A program made the translations under genes and the position numbers. Of a stretch of DNA of 5,736 nt, positions 1-5,736 are shown one piece after another. The DNA comes from Chitinophagaceae bacterium (GTDB taxonomy: Bacteria; Bacteroidota; Bacteroidia; Chitinophagales; Chitinophagaceae), in assembly GCA_003151295.1 (NCBI GenBank), contig PLXD01000150.1, positions 13,370-19,105 of the forward strand, read 5' to 3'. Numbering within the stretch: position 1 is the stretch's first letter; each line of letters starts with the position of its first letter. The notes beneath the pieces were generated by a model. That model saw nothing but the letters and a program-made list of their open reading frames with translations, had not been told where the DNA came from and searched no databases.

Positions 1-323
1 TATATCATTTCGCTGATAAAGAGATGGTCGGCTACTGGGATGCCAATTGCCCGGCCAGATCGACCAATGACAGTGTGCAGGTGACGGTGTATAAAGGTAA
101 GGACCAGGCCGTGATCGCCGTAGCCAACTGGTCGAAGCAGGACCAGGATTGCAGTATCAGGCTGGATAAAGGATTACTGGGATTCGATCCGGAGCAGGCC
201 AGTTACCTGGTGCCGGCAATCCCCGGTTTTCAACCAGCGGGGAGCCTGCCGCAGAAACTGTCGGGTCTGAGCGTCCCGGGAGGCAAGGGGTGGCTGATCG
301 TGGTGGACAAAACAGGGAAGTAG
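1..323 (+). CDS. 3' end of a probable glycoside hydrolase (DUF6067/GH-like C-terminal beta-sandwich), partial
   Basis: The reading frame is open from the window edge (first full codon at base 3) and ends at TAG 321-323, so only the last 106 residues are visible. The segment reads like the small beta-sandwich that closes many TIM-barrel glycoside hydrolases. It opens with YHFADKEMVGYWD, then has alternating hydrophobic strands (VQVTVYKGKDQAVIAVANW, then CSIRLDKGLLGFDP) and a closing PGGKGWLIVV strand. The pattern of W-D-x-N-C-P, 'A-x-A-N-W' and a final 'G-x-G-W-L' resembles the C-terminus of DUF6067 (GH123-like) proteins as I remember them, but this is a recalled similarity and not a search result. 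The catalytic domain lies outside the window, so the reaction cannot be assigned. The gene ends 37 bases before the nitrilase-like gene and is probably co-transcribed with it. A different glycosidase family with the same kind of terminal domain is the main alternative. Confidence 0.62.
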   Translation, partial: YHFADKEMVGYWDANCPARSTNDSVQVTVYKGKDQAVIAVANWSKQDQDCSIRLDKGLLGFDPEQASYLVPAIPGFQPAGSLPQKLSGLSVPGGKGWLIVVDKTGK

Positions 324-360
324 GAAATAGAGCAAAGAATATTCATTAAATCAACATACC

Positions 361-1797
361 ATGAAGCGGATCCGATTTAAACGCTTATTAATCGCCGGTA
401 GTTTTCTGCTGATGTTGCAGGCGCGGGCCGAAGCGATTGGAACTCTTCAAACGGAGTCTTCTATCTACGGTTCTGTCCATGACAGCGATGCCGTCAACCT
501 CATTCCGAACGGCGATTTTTCGAAAGGAATGACGGGCGTGATCCCCGAAGGCTGGCAGGCGGAGGCCAAACGCTCCTCCCTGTCTCCTCATTTTTCAAAA
601 ATAGTGGAGGGAGGCCAGGGGCGGCTACTGATCGAGGGAAATGGACGCCCCGATGCGGTAGGGTATATACAGACCAAAATGAGCCTTCTATTGGGAAAGA
701 CTTACCTGTTCTCGGTGCATTTCAGGATCAGTGCGTCTATCAATCCGCAACGCAATCTGCTGTTCGAATGTGCGGGGCCTGATAACCTGGATGGCATCTT
801 TACTTATACGAAGGCCGCAGACGGATGGGTAGATGGGAAGGCAAAGATCTTTTTCCCGGGGACCGGGACCGGTAAGGCGGCCATCCGCATACTCTTCCGG
901 TTCAGCGATACGGGACGGGTCACGATCGGCAATATTTCTTTGGCGCCCACCACGCCCGTACTCCCGCGATGGGTGCGGGTGGCTTGCACCAGCGGGATTC
1001 CGACCCTGGTCGAAATCCCGGCCATCGCAAACAAAGCAGCTGCCGATAAGACGGATCTCCTGCTGCTTCCCGAGTATATGAACGGCGAGAATAATTATGA
1101 GACGCTCGGCGGTCCCTCCTGTACCCTGATGTCGCAACTGGCCCGTGAATATCATATGTATGTAGCAGGGGGGATCCTCCGTAGAGTCGACTCCCTGGAC
1201 AGGATTTACAATACGGTCGTTCTCTATGATCGAAACGGTGAATTTGCCGGAATGTACGATAAGATCCATCCCTATAGTCCCGAAGTCAATGAATCCGGTA
1301 TCACCCCGGGAAATAAGACATTGGTGCTGCAGACCGATTTTGGGAAGGTAGGGTTTATGACCTGTTACGATAGCTGGTTCACCGATGTTGCCGAGCTGGT
1401 GGCCCTGAAAGGTGCCGAGTTGATCCTCTTCCCCAATGCCGGTTATTACCGAAGTCTTATGCCTGCCCGCGCCACGGATAATAATGTGCGTATCCTGGCC
1501 AGCAGCCTGTATGTAAAGGACGGTATCTGGGATACAGGTGGTAGGGACGTACTCAATCCGGACAGTGATTCCTCCTCTTTTATGCAGGCAGGGCAGACTT
1601 TCAAAGAAGTGAAGTCTATACAGATAGGAAAGATGAACCTGCTGATAGCCAGCCTGGATCTTAATTTCTCGCCTTCGCCGCATTATAACGGGGGCACGAT
1701 GTCCAGCTCACCGGCCGGCCGGCGCAACAGGAGGGATCAGCTCTATTACCCGGACCATGATATCATCCGGGAAAAGGAACGCTGGTGGACGGAATAG
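361..1797 (+). CDS. Exported nitrilase-superfamily (carbon-nitrogen) hydrolase with N-terminal carbohydrate-binding-like domain
   Basis: The 478-residue protein starts at ATG 361 with a good signal peptide: KRIRFKR basic start, hydrophobic core LLIAGSFLLML, likely cleavage after ARAEA (residue 25). Residues about 46-195 look like a galactose-binding/CBM4_9-type beta-sandwich: NLIPNGDFSKG, then PEGW, an aromatic strand TYLFSVHFRIS, and a closing VTIGNISLAP. Residues about 204-440 are a nitrilase domain. The expected triad is present: Glu238 in LLLLPEYM, Lys301 in YDKIHPY and Cys335 in GFMTCYDSWF. Glu311 before TPGN fits the usual second glutamate. GGILRR and IYNTVVLYDRNGE are also typical. Family members hydrolyse or form amide and nitrile C-N bonds through a cysteine thioester; the substrate here is unknown. 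Export and the sugar-binding-like domain suggest a glycan-linked amide, which is inference. The stretch between the first strand (VRVAC) and Glu238 seems about ten residues shorter than usual. The family call is firm, the substrate is not. Confidence 0.9.
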   Translation: MKRIRFKRLLIAGSFLLMLQARAEAIGTLQTESSIYGSVHDSDAVNLIPNGDFSKGMTGVIPEGWQAEAKRSSLSPHFSKIVEGGQGRLLIEGNGRPDAVGYIQTKMSLLLGKTYLFSVHFRISASINPQRNLLFECAGPDNLDGIFTYTKAADGWVDGKAKIFFPGTGTGKAAIRILFRFSDTGRVTIGNISLAPTTPVLPRWVRVACTSGIPTLVEIPAIANKAAADKTDLLLLPEYMNGENNYETLGGPSCTLMSQLAREYHMYVAGGILRRVDSLDRIYNTVVLYDRNGEFAGMYDKIHPYSPEVNESGITPGNKTLVLQTDFGKVGFMTCYDSWFTDVAELVALKGAELILFPNAGYYRSLMPARATDNNVRILASSLYVKDGIWDTGGRDVLNPDSDSSSFMQAGQTFKEVKSIQIGKMNLLIASLDLNFSPSPHYNGGTMSSSPAGRRNRRDQLYYPDHDIIREKERWWTE

Positions 1798-1837
1798 ATG
1801 GGAAAGCATGATGAAAAATATAATTAACGTATAAACT
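1798..1837 (+). other. Intergenic gap with a short upstream reading frame (1808-1834) that may be a lost gene start
   Basis: ATG ATG AAA at 1808-1816 begins a frame that encodes MMKNIINV and stops at TAA 1832-1834. That stop lies three bases before ATG 1838 and is in the same frame as the downstream gene. Short Lys/Asn/Ile-rich starts like this are common for exported Bacteroidota proteins, so it may be the relic of the original start of the DUF5107 gene. It could also be a small leader frame or chance. No Shine-Dalgarno sequence, Bacteroidota-type -7 element or terminator hairpin is convincing in this gap. Confidence 0.35.
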
Positions 1838-2401
1838 ATGCTCATAAAATCTTTCTGCTATCGGCTATCGGCCATCAGCTATAAGCGAACCTGCTTTCGC
1901 TACAATCTACTAGCTATCGGCTGCCAGCTTATAGCTAGTACTTTATACAGCCCCTCAACCCTGTTTGCCCAGGCGGCGGCTACGGTGAAAGAATACCGCC
2001 AATCCTTCCCGACCTATCCTTTTTCGGATCCCGACCCCATTCCTTTGTTTTCTCCGGTCTATCCCTATTTCCGTTATGACGGTTTTACGGACAAGCCGGT
2101 GCAAAAAGAGTGGAAGGTAGTGGAACTGGAAAACGAATATATCAAGGTGATGATCCTTCCTGAGATAGGCGGCAAAATATGGACTGCTATAGAAAAGTCC
2201 ACGGGCCGTCCTTTTCTTTATTATAACCATACGGTGAAATTCAGGGATGTCGCCATGCGGGGTCCCTGGACCAGCGGCGGACTGGAAGCCAACTATGGAA
2301 TTGTCGGTCATACGCCCAATTGCGCAACGCCGGTGGACTTGAGACCCGTAAAAACCCCGATGGCAGCGTCAGTTGTATTATCGGGGTACTGGATCTGCTG
2401 A
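1838..2401 (+). CDS. DUF5107 domain protein, N-terminal part of a frameshifted gene
   Basis: This is the 5' portion of one large gene; with 2320-4959 it would make a 1040-residue protein. Starting at ATG 1838 the product has a long, odd signal sequence with likely cleavage after LFAQA (residue 46). Its first 35 or so residues are largely encoded by a 7-base repeat. Residues about 50-167 begin a DUF5107 domain: WKVVELENEYIKVMILPEIGG, then STGRPFLYYN, WTSGGLEANYG and GHTPNCATPVD. The V-x-x-LPE-x-GG pattern followed by a tGR-x-L-x-Y strand recalls galactose-mutarotase-like folds, so a sugar-related role is plausible; this is inference. Asp167 (codon 2336-2338) is the last residue that fits the family. 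The next 20 residues are out of frame and the stop is TGA 2399-2401. A stop at 1832 lies directly upstream in frame, so 1838 is the only reasonable start. The separate fragment is probably not functional if the frameshift is real. Confidence 0.8.
   Translation: MLIKSFCYRLSAISYKRTCFRYNLLAIGCQLIASTLYSPSTLFAQAAATVKEYRQSFPTYPFSDPDPIPLFSPVYPYFRYDGFTDKPVQKEWKVVELENEYIKVMILPEIGGKIWTAIEKSTGRPFLYYNHTVKFRDVAMRGPWTSGGLEANYGIVGHTPNCATPVDLRPVKTPMAASVVLSGYWIC
1857..1940 (+). repeat. Imperfect 7-base tandem repeat, consensus about GCTATCG, inside the signal-peptide coding region
   Basis: Two 28-base blocks keep one heptamer register. The first (1857-1884) reads GCTATCG, GCTATCG, GCCATCA, GCTATAA. The second (1913-1940) reads GCTATCG, GCTGCCA, GCTTATA, GCTAGTA. 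The spacer between them is also exactly 28 bases and holds one recognisable degenerate unit (GCTACAA, 1899-1905). The total of 84 bases is 12 heptamers and 28 codons, so the array leaves the frame intact. It codes for the first part of the DUF5107 protein, upstream of the hydrophobic stretch before the cleavage site. I read it as an intergenic-type simple repeat absorbed into a coding start. Nothing similar is seen elsewhere in the window. Confidence 0.75.
1877..1936. repeat. 10-base perfect inverted repeat (AGCTATAAGC / GCTTATAGCT)
   Basis: The arms are 1877-1886 and 1927-1936, separated by a 40-base loop. They lie within the 7-base repeat array, and partial self-complementarity is expected from units rich in AGCT and TATA. 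A transcript could fold here just after the start codon and affect translation, but the large loop makes a stable hairpin doubtful. It is followed by coding sequence and has no T-tract, so it is not an intrinsic terminator. Confidence 0.5.
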
Positions 2402-4959
2402 CCCGAAGCAACTGGCGGATAGAGATCAACCTGGCGCCGGACAAAGCTTTTTTCACCACCCAATCGTTCTGGTATAATGCGAGCCCCCTTGAACAACCCT
2501 ATTACAGTTGGATGAATGCGGCAATAAAAGCCAGGGGCGATCTTGAGTTCATCTATCCCGGCACACGGTATATCGGTCATGAGGGGGAGTATGCGGACTG
2601 GCCCATCAATAAGAGTAATGGGAAGAATATTTCTTTCTATGAGTCAAATAATTTCGGCGGTTATAAGTCCTATCATGTTTTCGGCAAATACACCCATTTC
2701 TTTGGCGGTTATTGGCATGACGATGATTTCGGCATGGCGAGGGTTGCCACGCACGATGACAAGGCGGGGAAGAAGATATGGATATGGGGACTTTCGGGGC
2801 AGGGGATGATCTGGGAGAAATTATTATCCGATACGGATGGGCAGTACGTGGAAGTACAATCCGGAAGACTGTTCAACCAGGGAGCCGAGGGCAGTAGTTT
2901 CACGCCTTTCAAGCACCGGAGTTTCGCTCCCTATTCCAGCGATAGCTGGAAGGAATACTGGTTCCCGGTCCTGCACACAAAAGGATTCGTGGAGGCCAAT
3001 GAATACGGGGCCTTTAATAGTAAATACGAGAATGGCTGGCTGAAGCTCTGGTTCTCACCGGTGCAGGCGATCCACGATTCACTCGAAGTCAGGGAGGATG
3101 GCAGGACGATATATAGCCGATTGTTGCAGCTGGCCCCCTTACAGGTCTTTGTCGATTCCATCAAAGTGGAACTGGATCCGCAAAAGCTGGTAAGCACCCT
3201 GGGGACCAATAAGCTGGTATATAATTCCGATCCCCGGGCGGAGGTGTTAAGCCGACCCGTCGAATCCCCTGCTGATTTTAACTGGAATACTGCGTATGGG
3301 CTCTTCGAACAGGGTAAGGAAGCGATGGATATGAAAGGGTATGCCCTGGCGGAAGAAAAATTGCAGGCATCCCTCGGTAAAGACCCCAACTTTCCCCCAG
3401 CCCTGGTAAAACTGGCGGAACTCTATTATCGCAACATGCGTTATTCCGAAGCCCTGGATTTGGCCAGGAGGGCGCTGGCCATCGATACCCATGCGGGAGA
3501 CGCCAATTATTATTATGGATTGATCAATGCCCGTTTGGGTAATAATACAGATGCCAGGGACGGATTCGATATAGCCACGCTGACCCCGGAGTTCAGGAGT
3601 GCCGCCTACACGGAGCTGGCCAGGATCTGGCTGAAAGAAAAAGATTGGGATAAGGCCCTGGCCTCTGCTGAAAAGGCGACTGCCTATAACCGGTACAATA
3701 TCGACGCGCTTCAGCTGGAGGCGGTCGTCTATCGTTATATGAACGATGCCGCCAGGGCCCGGCAGGCACTGGACATCATTCTCTCCTGTGATCCGCTGAA
3801 CCATTTTGCAGGTTTTGAAAAATGGTTATGGCAGCCGGTGGAGGAAAACAAGTCCGCCTTCCAATCCCTGATCCGCAATGAGCTGCCCCGGGAGACCTAC
3901 CTGGAATTGGGCGTATGGTATAACCAGGCCGGAGCGGTAGCAGAAGCGGAAAAGATATTTGGACAGTGTCCTCCGACAGCGGAGGCGACCTACTGGATCG
4001 ATTTTCTGCAGGGTAAGAGAGTCGATTGTGCGACGATCGATCCCCTGTTATCCTTTCCGGCCCGATCGGAAACGGCTGCCGTATTGGAACGACTGCTGCA
4101 ATCTCAATCCGACTGGCTGTTGAAATATCAACTGGCTCTTATTTATAAAGACCGTAACCGGGTTGCCGAAAGCAAAGCGTTGTTTTCTGCCTGCGGGAAC
4201 GAGCCCATATTTGCGCCTTTTTATGCGGCCCGTGCGGAAATATTCAAGGATAGCGATTCCGCCCTTACCCAGTCCGACCTGCTAAAGGCCCTGAGCCTCG
4301 ACAAGACCCAGTGGAGGTATCCCAAGCTGCTGACGGAATTTTACATCGATCACCGGGAATATGGAAAGGCACTGGAGAGGATCGGCCCCTTCTATGCCGG
4401 TCATCCCGGGAACTATATTATCGGCATGCTGTATGCTAGAACCCTGTTGCTTAACAACCGCTATGAGGATGCCTACCGTCTCTTATCCCGGCTATCCATT
4501 ATTCCCTTTGAAGGGGCGACCAGCGGCCGGGAACTATACCGGGAAGCCACCCTGATGCAAGCCTTGCAGGAAATGGAGAAGCATCGCTTTCAAAAGGCAC
4601 TGGATTATATCGGCAAGGCGGAGTTATGGCCGGAGAACCTGGGGGTAGGCCGGCCCTATGATGAGGACATCGATATCCGCCTGGAGGATTGGATGAAATA
4701 TCTCTGTTACCGGAAAATGGGAAATAGCGGTCTTGCAACTGCGTCGCTCCGGCGGATCATGGATTTCAAGGCCCCTGCCGGGAGGATCAATGGTTGGACG
4801 GAAGCGGCTCTACGGGGAAACGATCAGGCAGATAAGGCGATGCATGAGGCTGCGGCCCTCCAGCCGGCAGAGGCAGGAACAACGGGAAAGGCGAAAGAGG
4901 CCAAAGAGGTCAATGCAAGGATCCTGCACCGGTTGATCCCTTTGCAGATAAAATTGTAA
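2320..4959 (+). CDS. DUF5107/TPR protein, C-terminal part of a frameshifted gene
   Basis: The frame can be read from TTG 2320, but family-like sequence begins at Glu8 (2341), so the TTG is probably not a natural start and this is the continuation of the frame that begins at 1838. Residues about 8-310 complete the DUF5107 domain: ETRKNPDGSVSCIIGVLDLL, SFWYNASPLEQPYYSWMN, IYPGTRYIGHEGEYADWPI, FGGYWHDDDFG, DTDGQYVEVQSGRLFNQ. Residues 325-494 are five consecutive 34-residue TPR units, starting at 325, 359, 393, 427 and 461. Weaker helical repeats follow to about 776, for example 665-698 and 699-732. The last 50 residues are Ala/Glu/Lys-rich. The TPR part suggests partner binding, probably in the periplasm if exported. 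It ends at TAA 4957-4959, 16 bases before the fucosidase start. Whether any of this is translated depends on the frameshift being a sequencing error or being bypassed. Confidence 0.85.
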   Translation: MRNAGGLETRKNPDGSVSCIIGVLDLLTRSNWRIEINLAPDKAFFTTQSFWYNASPLEQPYYSWMNAAIKARGDLEFIYPGTRYIGHEGEYADWPINKSNGKNISFYESNNFGGYKSYHVFGKYTHFFGGYWHDDDFGMARVATHDDKAGKKIWIWGLSGQGMIWEKLLSDTDGQYVEVQSGRLFNQGAEGSSFTPFKHRSFAPYSSDSWKEYWFPVLHTKGFVEANEYGAFNSKYENGWLKLWFSPVQAIHDSLEVREDGRTIYSRLLQLAPLQVFVDSIKVELDPQKLVSTLGTNKLVYNSDPRAEVLSRPVESPADFNWNTAYGLFEQGKEAMDMKGYALAEEKLQASLGKDPNFPPALVKLAELYYRNMRYSEALDLARRALAIDTHAGDANYYYGLINARLGNNTDARDGFDIATLTPEFRSAAYTELARIWLKEKDWDKALASAEKATAYNRYNIDALQLEAVVYRYMNDAARARQALDIILSCDPLNHFAGFEKWLWQPVEENKSAFQSLIRNELPRETYLELGVWYNQAGAVAEAEKIFGQCPPTAEATYWIDFLQGKRVDCATIDPLLSFPARSETAAVLERLLQSQSDWLLKYQLALIYKDRNRVAESKALFSACGNEPIFAPFYAARAEIFKDSDSALTQSDLLKALSLDKTQWRYPKLLTEFYIDHREYGKALERIGPFYAGHPGNYIIGMLYARTLLLNNRYEDAYRLLSRLSIIPFEGATSGRELYREATLMQALQEMEKHRFQKALDYIGKAELWPENLGVGRPYDEDIDIRLEDWMKYLCYRKMGNSGLATASLRRIMDFKAPAGRINGWTEAALRGNDQADKAMHEAAALQPAEAGTTGKAKEAKEVNARILHRLIPLQIKL
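2336..2343 (+). other. Apparent one-base deletion (frameshift site) in the DUF5107/TPR gene
   Basis: In the upstream frame the sequence reads ...ACG CCG GTG GAC (TPVD, ending 2338), then two bases TT (2339-2340). The downstream frame resumes with GAG ACC CGT AAA (ETRK) at 2341. Restoring one base between GAC and GAG would give a single codon such as TAT or TTT, and TPVD-(Y/F)-ETRKNPDGSV fits this protein family as I recall it. The joined frame from 1838 to 4959 is then exactly 1041 codons including the stop. The loss could be a real mutation or an assembly error. Confidence 0.82.
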
Positions 4960-4975
4960 ATTTTAAAACAGGTAT

Positions 4976-5736
4976 ATGCAAAGAAGACTCGTAGCATTTT
5001 TATTGGTTATTGCGCTGTTCTTAGCAAATGGAGGAGTCCGGGTGCAGGCTCAGGCGCAGCCCCAACCCCAGTCTGAGCCAATGGAGAGATACCAGCCCAA
5101 TTGGGAATCTTTAAAGAAATACCAGACTCCCGACTGGTTCCGGGATGCCAAGTTTGGCATTTTCATTCACTGGGGGGTATACTCGGTGCCTGCGTTCGGC
5201 AGCGAATGGTATCCCCGTAATATGTATGATTCCACCTCCAATGAATTCAAACATCATGTAGCGACCTATGGTCCGCAAAAGATATTCGGATACAAGGATT
5301 TTATACCGATGTTTAAAGCAGAGAAATTCGATCCGGCCAAATGGGTGGCGTTGTTTAAAAAAGCCGGGGCAAAATATGTGGTGCCGGTGGCCGAGCACCA
5401 CGATGGGTTTGCGATGTATAAAACGAGCCTGTCTAAATGGAATGCCGTAGAGATGGGACCTCATCGTGACGTGATAGGCGAGCTGGCCGCCGAGATCCGC
5501 AAGCAGGGATTGATATTCGGGCTGTCTTCCCATCGTATCGAGCATTGGTTCTTCTTTAATTTCGGGAGGCAGTTCGAATCCGATGTGCTGGATCCGAAAT
5601 ATGCGGATTTTTACGGACCGGCCCGGGAAGAAAGCGATGACCCATCTGCCGAATTTATGAATGACTGGTTGCTCCGGTGTACGGAGCTGGTCAATAATTA
5701 CCAGCCGCAATTGTTCTGGTTCGACTGGTGGATAGA
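4976..5736 (+). CDS. Alpha-L-fucosidase, GH29, 5' part (open at window end)
   Basis: Starting at ATG 4976 the frame stays open for 253 full codons to the window edge. The signal peptide is MQRRLVAFLLVIALFLANGG with likely cleavage in the VQAQAQ region, followed by a short Gln/Pro-rich linker. The catalytic (beta/alpha)8 domain then begins: PDWFRDAKFGIFIHWGVYS (residues 52-70), GSEWYPRNMY, KYVVPVAEHHDGFAMY (133-148), SKWNAV, RDVIGELAAEIRKQGLIFG and SSHRIEHW. These are hallmark GH29 segments. Asp250 in LFWFDWWI, near the window edge, is in the position of the family's nucleophile; the acid/base residue would lie beyond the window. GH29 enzymes release terminal alpha-L-fucose with retention of configuration, and the signal peptide places this one in the periplasm or outside. 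The start is preceded by AT-rich sequence, not a Shine-Dalgarno site, as is usual in Bacteroidota. The 16-base gap suggests co-transcription with the DUF5107/TPR gene. Confidence 0.93.
   Translation, partial: MQRRLVAFLLVIALFLANGGVRVQAQAQPQPQSEPMERYQPNWESLKKYQTPDWFRDAKFGIFIHWGVYSVPAFGSEWYPRNMYDSTSNEFKHHVATYGPQKIFGYKDFIPMFKAEKFDPAKWVALFKKAGAKYVVPVAEHHDGFAMYKTSLSKWNAVEMGPHRDVIGELAAEIRKQGLIFGLSSHRIEHWFFFNFGRQFESDVLDPKYADFYGPAREESDDPSAEFMNDWLLRCTELVNNYQPQLFWFDWWI

Noticed and set aside
1168..1200. GGGGATCCTC...TAGAGTCGAC resembles a cloning-vector polylinker (BamHI-XbaI-SalI region).
   Set aside because: It differs from the known polylinker by inserted bases and codes in frame for GGILRRVDSLDRIYNTVV, which matches the normal nitrilase pattern. 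It is coincidence, not vector sequence.
688..1683. Long antisense reading frame of 331 codons opposite the nitrilase gene.
   Set aside because: The + strand carries a complete, motif-rich nitrilase gene here. The antisense translation has no recognisable domain or export signal and is a product of codon bias.
1711..1722. CCGGCCGGCCGG palindrome.
   Set aside because: It lies in the nitrilase coding region and encodes part of SPAGRR; it has no T-tract or partner repeat and fits ordinary codon use.
2338..2360. Programmed -1 ribosomal frameshifting to join the two DUF5107 halves.
   Set aside because: The A-rich run at 2350-2354 followed by CCCC does not form an X XXY YYZ slippery heptamer in the upstream frame, and no clear downstream stem or pseudoknot is evident by eye. 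A lost base is simpler.
4960..4975. Possible promoter or terminator between the DUF5107/TPR gene and the fucosidase.
   Set aside because: The 16-base AT-rich gap has no inverted repeat and no recognisable Bacteroidota -33/-7 pair; read-through in one operon is more likely.
5111..5710. Antisense frame of 199 codons opposite the fucosidase.
   Set aside because: The + strand is clearly GH29; the antisense product shows no domain and no plausible start context.

Overview
The window is a tightly packed run of four genes, all on the + strand, from what looks like a carbohydrate-degrading member of the Bacteroidota. A Chitinophaga-like lineage is my guess. Evidence for the phylum: DUF5107-plus-TPR proteins and GH29 fucosidases of this type are common there, every gene start that is visible carries an export signal, no strong Shine-Dalgarno sequence precedes any start, and the gaps are short and AT-rich while the coding DNA is moderately GC-rich. 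No rRNA or other taxonomic marker is present, so this is an inference.

Layout: (1) positions 1-323 hold the 3' end of a probable glycoside hydrolase with a C-terminal beta-sandwich, DUF6067/GH-like. (2) 361-1797 encodes an exported nitrilase-superfamily (carbon-nitrogen) hydrolase with an N-terminal carbohydrate-binding-like beta-sandwich and an intact Glu-Lys-Cys triad. (3) 1838-4959 encodes one large exported DUF5107 + TPR protein, broken into two reading frames by an apparent one-base deletion near 2338-2341. With the base restored it would be 1040 residues. (4) 4976 to the window end is the 5' part of a GH29 alpha-L-fucosidase, open to the edge and including the probable catalytic nucleophile. 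The gaps are 37, 40 and 16 bases, with no terminator-like hairpin in them, so the genes probably form one operon.

The genes read together as part of a secreted or periplasmic glycan-degradation locus whose substrate probably carries fucose. The fucosidase and the upstream hydrolase would cleave glycosidic bonds. The exported nitrilase would cleave or form a C-N bond on a sugar-linked amide or similar group. The DUF5107/TPR protein may bind or process carbohydrate through a mutarotase-like fold. No SusC/SusD pair, regulator or sulfatase is visible.

The most unusual DNA is at the start of the DUF5107 gene. A 7-base-periodic repeat (consensus about GCTATCG, 1857-1940) forms much of the signal-peptide coding region. 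Just upstream is an eight-codon reading frame that looks like a lost original start. With the frameshift further on, this gene shows two separate signs of disruption.
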